Below are positions 38,956 through 43,562 of a stretch of 43,562 bases of DNA, piece after piece. The position numbers and the translations under genes were made by a program. Below the pieces are notes generated by a model, which searched no databases, was not told where the DNA came from, and saw only the letters and a program-made list of their open reading frames with translations. Each line of letters begins with the position of its first letter. Within the stretch, counting starts at the first letter, position 1. Source of the DNA: Sulfurimonas sp. (GTDB lineage Bacteria; Campylobacterota; Campylobacteria; Campylobacterales; Sulfurimonadaceae); the NCBI RefSeq assembly GCF_023229105.1, contig NZ_JALNZY010000007.1:1-43562 (forward strand). Direction: 5' to 3'.

Positions 38956-39744
38956 TTATCTTTTTAGATTATTTGTAGTTTGAAGCATTTCATCACTTGT
39001 AGTGATTACTTTTGAGTTAGAGTCATATGCACGTTGACCTGTTATTAAGTCTGTTAATTCAACAACAAGTTCGACATTACTCAGCTCAACAAAACCTTGT
39101 CTAAGCACTCCAAGACCATCAAGTCCGGGAGTCCCCTCAACTGGCTGTCCAGAGCTGTCTGTCTCTATATATAAGTTGTCTCCCATAGAGTGAAGACCTG
39201 CAGGGTTTATAAAGTTAGTCAATGTGATTTGACCTACTTGAGTTGCCTGAGTCTGCCCCGGTTGAACAACGCTGACCGTGCCATCTGTTCCTACATTGAC
39301 ATTTGTTGCATCAGGCGGAATAACAACTTCAGGAACCATTCTGTACCCGTCGCTGTTTACAATTGTCCCGTTTTCATCAATTTTAAAAGCACCGTTTCTT
39401 GAGTAAACCTCAGTTCCATCAGGAAGCTCTAATTTAAAAAAACCTTTTCCTGTTACAGCCAAATCAAGCTCATTATCTGTTTGCTTTAGGCTGCCCTCTG
39501 AAAATATTTTATTGATTGCAGTAGGTCTAACACCGAGTCCAACCTCGATACCGGTAGGACTTTTGGTAACATCACTCGTGGATGTTCCTGCATACTCCAT
39601 AACTTTATACATTAAATCAGCAAACTCCGCACGAGATTTTTTAAATCCGATTGTATTTACGTTTGCAATATTGTTCGCTGTCGTATCTATTTGTGTCTGC
39701 ATGCCTAACATTCCGGTCGAAGCAGTGTAAAGTGATTGCATCAT
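38956..39744 (-). CDS. flgG: Flagellar distal rod protein FlgG
   Basis: Builds the distal rod through the peptidoglycan layer; exported by the flagellar type III system, so it has no signal peptide. The 262-aa length and sequence are typical: SLYTASTGMLGMQTQIDTTANNIANVNTIGFKKSR at the N terminus (first helices plus the rod signature), DNELDLAVTGKGFFKLELPDG in the D1 domain, and a C-terminal GFVELSNVELVVELTDLITGQRAYDSNSKVI. It follows flgF after 12 bases with AAGGAG. Transcription is expected from the sigma-54 promoter upstream of flgF. Confidence 0.96.
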   Translation of the reverse strand: MMQSLYTASTGMLGMQTQIDTTANNIANVNTIGFKKSRAEFADLMYKVMEYAGTSTSDVTKSPTGIEVGLGVRPTAINKIFSEGSLKQTDNELDLAVTGKGFFKLELPDGTEVYSRNGAFKIDENGTIVNSDGYRMVPEVVIPPDATNVNVGTDGTVSVVQPGQTQATQVGQITLTNFINPAGLHSMGDNLYIETDSSGQPVEGTPGLDGLGVLRQGFVELSNVELVVELTDLITGQRAYDSNSKVITTSDEMLQTTNNLKR

Positions 39745-39756
39745 AGTCTAAACTCC

Positions 39757-40578
39757 TTAAGATTTTTTGGCAATTTTTTCAATTGCATCACGGTTCATAT
39801 CGTTCATTTGGGTATCCATGGCTTTTTGATACATTCCAACTAAACGATTTGTCTCTATCATCTGTGTCATCATCTTCACAGCATTTACATTACTCTTTTC
39901 AACAAAACCCTGCATTACAGCTCCGCTCTCTTGAATGCTCACAAATTCTTGTTCTTTGTCGTATCTATAAAGGTTATTTCCCTCTTTTTTCAAAAACGCA
40001 ATATTTTCAGGCTGCGCTATAAAGATTTTAGAGTTAAGTGTAAAATTCGCACTGTTTGGAATATTTGTATATATTTGTCCATTTTTATCTATCTCAACTA
40101 CACTATCTTCTTGGTTGAGTGTTATAGGCTGTTTTGTTTGAAAATAATCACTAGGAAGCACCTCATAGCCGCTCTTTGTAATAACTCTTCCTTGATCATC
40201 TCTCATAAATGTACCATCTCTAGTAAACCTAATTCCCTCTGGTGTTTTAACCAAAAAGAAAAGTCCCTCTTTTGAGAGAGCCATATCAAGCGGATTGTTA
40301 CTTTTTTGCATATTTCCCAAAGAGTGATCAGTATATGAGTCAACTACTTGCGGAGCCTTATTCATGGCTCTGTTTAAAAACTGTGCCGCCTCTTTAGTCT
40401 GGTTTGCGTTTGGAAGCTCATCTCTTGCTTCTTTGTAAAGACGCATAAAATCACCGACTACCAAATTATCCTCTTTAAAGCCAACTGTATTTACATTAGC
40501 TAGGTTATTTGCGATAGTGTCAAGGCGATTAAACTGAGTAACCATACCTGCTGCTGAACTATAGTATCCACTTTGCAT
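39757..40578 (-). CDS. flgF: Flagellar proximal rod protein FlgF (FlgG2-like)
   Basis: A 273-aa rod/hook-family protein: GYYSSAAGMVTQFNRLDTIANNLANVNTVGFKEDN at the N terminus, DMALSKEGLFFLVKTPEG in the middle, and GFVEKSNVNAVKMMTQMIETNRL at the C terminus. It precedes flgG, as the gene called flgG2 or flgF does in Campylobacter. It differs from FlgG by an insertion around residues 45-80 (FLNRAMNKAPQVVDSY region). AAAGGT precedes the ATG, and a near-perfect sigma-54 promoter lies about 34 bases upstream of the start codon. Confidence 0.92.
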   Translation of the reverse strand: MQSGYYSSAAGMVTQFNRLDTIANNLANVNTVGFKEDNLVVGDFMRLYKEARDELPNANQTKEAAQFLNRAMNKAPQVVDSYTDHSLGNMQKSNNPLDMALSKEGLFFLVKTPEGIRFTRDGTFMRDDQGRVITKSGYEVLPSDYFQTKQPITLNQEDSVVEIDKNGQIYTNIPNSANFTLNSKIFIAQPENIAFLKKEGNNLYRYDKEQEFVSIQESGAVMQGFVEKSNVNAVKMMTQMIETNRLVGMYQKAMDTQMNDMNRDAIEKIAKKS

Positions 40579-40611
40579 AAAGTACCTTTAAACAAATATT
40601 TTCAAATGTTA

Positions 40612-40627
40612 AAGCAAAGGGTGTTCC
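40612..40627 (-). promoter_or_regulatory. Sigma-54 (RpoN) promoter for flgF-flgG
   Basis: On the minus strand GGAA-N6-TTGCTT, with GG and GC ten bases apart as sigma-54 requires. This matches the C. jejuni flagellar sigma-54 consensus as I recall it. The expected start is about ten bases beyond, leaving a leader of roughly 24 bases with AAAGGT. Activation by FlgS/FlgR is expected from C. jejuni biology. Confidence 0.85.
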
Positions 40628-40662
40628 AATATTAAAAGAAGCAAGAGTTAAGAGTATTTGGG

Positions 40663-40668
40663 TATAAT
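40663..40668 (+). promoter_or_regulatory. -10 box for rpoD
   Basis: TATAAT in TTTGGGTATAATCC, 43 bases before the rpoD ATG; AAGG lies 10 bases before the start. It is divergent from the sigma-54 promoter of flgF. Confidence 0.6.
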
Positions 40669-40711
40669 CCACCTTTGAAAAATCTTATAGACTTAAGAAG
40701 GTATATTTTAT

Positions 40712-42580
40712 ATGACAGCCAAAGAATTAAACAAAGCTATCGAATCATTCTTCGCAAATCAAAAACCTAAAGAGTGTTTGACATACGAAGCACTAGTGGA
40801 ACTTTTTGACAAGCAGCCGACTGCATCACAAGCAGCAAATATATATAAACTCGCACAAAAGCATAAGGCTTGCATCTACACATCATCAGAGCATGCAAAA
40901 CTTCTTAATGACAAAGAGGCAGAGGCTAGAAGAAATGCTCAAAGAAAGATGATTGAAAATAACGAAACAGATAGCTTTGATATATTAAAAGAGCATGAGC
41001 TTTTAGAGTGGTCTCGTTCTGACTCTCCTGTTCGTATGTATCTTCGTGAAATGGGGCAGATTCCGCTTTTAACTAAAGAAGAAGAGATAGAGATAAGTAA
41101 AAAAATTGAAGGCGGTGAGAGTATTATCATAGATGCAATATGCTCGGTTGCATATTTAATAGATTTTATTTTAGATTATAAAGAGCCACTTATAAACCGT
41201 GAAAGAAGAGTAAAGGAACTCTTTAAGAGTTTTGAAGATGAAAAAGATGATGATGGCGACGACTCAGAGAACGGTGATGATGATGAAGATGCTGAAGAAG
41301 AGAATGTTGAAAAAACATTGACAGTCAAAGATAAAACTAGAGTTGAGAAGGTTACCACAAGTTTTAAAGCTTTGGAAAAAGCTAAAAAAGAGTGGATAAA
41401 ACTAACCGACAAAACACCTGAAAATCTTGACGGCGAGCCTACCCCTGAAACTATCTTCTACTTCTTATCAGTTACCTTTAAAAAAGGCATTTTAAAGGAG
41501 AAGTTACTAGATCTGGGTCCTACGTCTAAGCTTATCAATGAGCTTGTTAAGGCAATGGAAACAGCACTTAAAAGTGATGAAGGGTACGACAAGGAGCTAA
41601 AAAGATTGGAGTACAAACTTCCGCTGTTTAACTCAACTCTAAAAGCAAACCATAAGGTTTTAGTTGAAAAAATATGCGACTTAAATAAAGAAGATATCGC
41701 AGGTATGGTTCCCGAAGCTACCATGGTTAGTACCTACATGGAGATAAAAAAACTTGTTCAAACAAAAGAGGCATCAAAAAACAGTTTTGATATGGAACCG
41801 GAAAAATTGGCAGATATTTTAGAGCAGATTAAACGCGGTAAAAATATCTCTGAAATCTCAAAAACAAAGATGGCAAAATCAAACCTAAGACTTGTTGTAT
41901 CTATTGCAAAGCGTTACACAAATCGCGGTCTTCCATTTCTTGACCTAATCCAAGAAGGAAATATTGGTCTTATGAAGGCAGTTGACAAATTTGAATACCA
42001 AAAAGGTTATAAATTCTCAACATACGCTACATGGTGGATTCGTCAGGCAATCTCTCGAGCAATTGCGGATCAAGCAAGAACTATTCGTATTCCTATCCAC
42101 ATGATAGAGACGATAAACCGTATAAATAAAATTATGCGCAAACATCTCCAAGAGCATGGAAAAGAGCCAGATGTTGAGATTATCGCTCAAGAAGTCGGTC
42201 TCTCTGTTGAGAAGGTTAAAAATGTCATCAAAATCACAAAAGAGCCTATAAGCCTAGAGGCTCCTATTGGAAGTGAAGATGATGGACGTTTTGGAGATTT
42301 TATAGAGGATAAATCTTCACTATCTCCATCTGATGCAATATTAAAAGATGATTTAAGAGTTCAAATAGAAAATGTTTTAGAGCAGCTTAACGAAAGAGAA
42401 AAGGCTGTTATCAAACTTCGTTTTGGAATTATGGATGATGAGAGTGACAGAACACTAGAAGAGATAGGCAAGGAGCTTAGTGTAACGCGCGAGAGAGTCC
42501 GCCAAATCGAATCAAGTGCAATTAAAAAACTAAAGCACCCTAAAGTTGGGCGAAAACTGAAAAATTATATAGAAGAGTAA
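40712..42580 (+). CDS. rpoD: RNA polymerase primary sigma factor RpoD (sigma-70)
   Basis: Housekeeping sigma factor, 622 aa. Region 1.1 is at the N terminus, region 1.2 at about 100-131 (SDSPVRMYLREMGQIPLLTK). A non-conserved insert has a very acidic stretch at residues 174-200. Regions 2.1-2.4 carry AKSNLRLVVSIAKRYTNRG and YKFSTYATWWIRQAISRAI, region 3 EPISLEAPIG and region 4.2 DRTLEEIGKELSVTRERVRQIE. The melting-region aromatics YATWWIRQ are intact. The gene after it starts seven bases later. Confidence 0.97.
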   Translation: MTAKELNKAIESFFANQKPKECLTYEALVELFDKQPTASQAANIYKLAQKHKACIYTSSEHAKLLNDKEAEARRNAQRKMIENNETDSFDILKEHELLEWSRSDSPVRMYLREMGQIPLLTKEEEIEISKKIEGGESIIIDAICSVAYLIDFILDYKEPLINRERRVKELFKSFEDEKDDDGDDSENGDDDEDAEEENVEKTLTVKDKTRVEKVTTSFKALEKAKKEWIKLTDKTPENLDGEPTPETIFYFLSVTFKKGILKEKLLDLGPTSKLINELVKAMETALKSDEGYDKELKRLEYKLPLFNSTLKANHKVLVEKICDLNKEDIAGMVPEATMVSTYMEIKKLVQTKEASKNSFDMEPEKLADILEQIKRGKNISEISKTKMAKSNLRLVVSIAKRYTNRGLPFLDLIQEGNIGLMKAVDKFEYQKGYKFSTYATWWIRQAISRAIADQARTIRIPIHMIETINRINKIMRKHLQEHGKEPDVEIIAQEVGLSVEKVKNVIKITKEPISLEAPIGSEDDGRFGDFIEDKSSLSPSDAILKDDLRVQIENVLEQLNEREKAVIKLRFGIMDDESDRTLEEIGKELSVTRERVRQIESSAIKKLKHPKVGRKLKNYIEE

Positions 42581-42587
42581 TCATAAG

Positions 42588-43271
42588 ATGACATTTGAGC
42601 AGCAATGGATTGAGTATGACTACAACCCTTTTGTGCTCTTTAGCTCAAATGGAAAAATCATATCGTTAAATTCACAAGCTCAGTTTCTATTAGGCTCAAT
42701 TACGACAGAAGAGCTTTTTATACTTACTACAACGTACGCAAACGTCACGTTTGGGTTTAAGACTACTTTTGTTGAGTTGGAGGTTGGGCGCTATAGATTT
42801 TTTGCACTTACCGTCGGATATGAAAATGATGATGCTATAGGTATAAAGCTCTATCAAACTCCATCTTTTAAACTAAATAACCAAAAACCTATCGGGGAGC
42901 CGGTTAATATTTATGCTTTGGTCGATTTATGCATGTTAACACACTCAATAAACTCAAAAATATTTTTTGAAAAAGATTTTGACCCTACTATTCCAGAAGT
43001 TATAGTTGACTCTAACATCTTCATAAAAATAGTAAACAAAATCTACTCTTGCTATGAAAATAATGAAAAAATTGTAACCAAAATATTTTACAGAGTCGGC
43101 GAACATATAAAATTTGAAAATAAAAAATATAGCATATTCTCTATCGAAATAAGTTCAAAGAGTATTGATAAAGAGAGAGTTAACGAACTAAAAGCGTTAG
43201 CGGTAAATACAAATTTTTATATAGATATTCAAAAAAAGATAACCCTTAATATACCGATGATTACTGCTTAG
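42588..43271 (+). CDS. PAS-like sensory protein with a degenerate second domain
   Basis: A 227-aa soluble protein probably cotranscribed with rpoD (seven-base gap). Residues 8-80 look like a PAS domain start: YNPFVLFSSNGKIISLNSQAQFLLG, followed by beta strands (YRFFALTVGYEN). Residues 100-225 have helices and strands reminiscent of a histidine-kinase ATPase module (VDSNIFIKIVNKIYSCYEN where an N-box helix would be), but no H-box His, N-box Asn pair or G-box motif is recognisable. It is probably a sensor or partner without kinase activity. The 3' end overlaps the next, convergent gene by 11 bases. Confidence 0.6.
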   Translation: MTFEQQWIEYDYNPFVLFSSNGKIISLNSQAQFLLGSITTEELFILTTTYANVTFGFKTTFVELEVGRYRFFALTVGYENDDAIGIKLYQTPSFKLNNQKPIGEPVNIYALVDLCMLTHSINSKIFFEKDFDPTIPEVIVDSNIFIKIVNKIYSCYENNEKIVTKIFYRVGEHIKFENKKYSIFSIEISSKSIDKERVNELKALAVNTNFYIDIQKKITLNIPMITA

Positions 43272-43562
43272 GGTTAAACTCTTTTGAGAAAATATAACCT
43301 ACAATAATTCCCACAAGCAGAGATGGAAGATAGATAGAGATATCCAAAAGTGCATTATTTTTAAGAGCAATAAAACCTAAAATCAAAAACAGATACGGAA
43401 TCAGTCTAAAAAGAGAAACACCTGCTTTTGAGCCCTTTTTAATATCTTTTATATTTAAAATTTTTATCTTTTTTTTCTCCTGCTTAACAATAGCTTTTAA
43501 ATCTAGCTCATCAGCAGGTCTAGCATCTATCTCAAACTCTTCATAAAGCTCATAAGGATCCT
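43261..43562 (-). CDS. Membrane protein, C-terminal part (gene runs off the window)
   Basis: A minus-strand frame open from the window edge to a TAA at 43261-43263, giving the last 99 residues. An acidic segment (DPYELYEEFEIDARPADELD) is followed by a lysine-rich stretch (KKKIKILNIKDIKKG) and two hydrophobic helices (LIPYLFLILGFIAL and IYLPSLLVGIIVGYIF), ending SKEFNPKQ. The start and N-terminal domain are outside. I recognise no family. The charged-then-two-helix layout suggests a membrane anchor for a cytoplasmic N-terminal domain. Confidence 0.65.
   Translation of the reverse strand, partial: DPYELYEEFEIDARPADELDLKAIVKQEKKKIKILNIKDIKKGSKAGVSLFRLIPYLFLILGFIALKNNALLDISIYLPSLLVGIIVGYIFSKEFNPKQ

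Overview
The window looks like core chromosome from a Campylobacterota (Epsilonproteobacteria) bacterium, most likely a Sulfurimonas-like free-living species. The evidence is the AT-rich composition, the long Campylobacter-type DapD, a short-LID Campylobacter-type adenylate kinase, and gene orders I recall from Campylobacter jejuni. These are gltX-yggT-lipoprotein-mobB-fbp-small Cys protein-metG-MurF-like (Cj0845c to Cj0837c), mltD-rlpA-kdsC-lptC-lptA-engB-membrane protein-PBP2 (Cj0645 to Cj0652), and tatD-recN-nadK-aspS-adk (Cj0644 to Cj0639c). The genus is an inference. I see no prophage, insertion sequence, CRISPR array or rRNA.

Layout. 1-9.2 kb, mostly plus strand: the 3' end of a tRNA-Glu gene, glutamyl-tRNA synthetase, YggT, a divergent lipoprotein, then mobB, fbp, a Cys-rich small protein, metG, a degenerate MurF-like protein, a Tat-exported TRAP binding protein and a DUF4015 putative glycoside hydrolase. 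9.2-11.9 kb: ygjP-queC run left, ybeY and a Ca2+/cation antiporter run right. 12.0-19.3 kb, minus strand: a tightly overlapping ten-gene envelope operon (mltD, rlpA, hisB, kdsC, lptC, lptA, engB, GNAT, MreD-like, mrdA) combining peptidoglycan remodelling, elongation and LPS supply and export. 19.4-23.2 kb, minus: nadK, a DUF4136 lipoprotein, recN, tatD. 23.4-27.1 kb: wrbA, aspS and two unlike adenylate kinases facing each other.

27.2-33.8 kb is the most accessory-like part: a very acidic small protein, a CinA-like protein, a 41-aa membrane protein, a DUF6166-HTH fusion, an ankyrin protein, dapD, a miniature rod-type flagellar protein, an NlpC/P60 lipoprotein, and an S24 (CI/LexA-type) repressor with a good promoter and a probable operator, facing a possible 27-aa peptide gene. 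33.6-37.2 kb, minus: leuD-leuB-TPR-CiaD-like-purU-trmL-small membrane protein, almost all overlapping. 37.3-43.6 kb: a GNAT-nitrilase fusion, the flagellar rod pair flgF-flgG behind a sigma-54 promoter that matches the Campylobacter consensus as I recall it, rpoD on the opposite strand, a PAS-like protein, and the C-terminal end of a membrane protein.

Regulation is mostly read from TATAAT-type -10 boxes; -35 boxes are weak except at the S24 repressor, as expected for this phylum. Three genes (queC, ybeY, the ankyrin gene) have the -10 box exactly six bases before ATG and no Shine-Dalgarno sequence, which suggests leaderless mRNAs. Several starts were moved from the longest reading frame on RBS or promoter evidence (mobB, metG, ybeY, engB, tatD, DUF4136, adk1, ankyrin, FlgC-like, NlpC/P60, CiaD-like).
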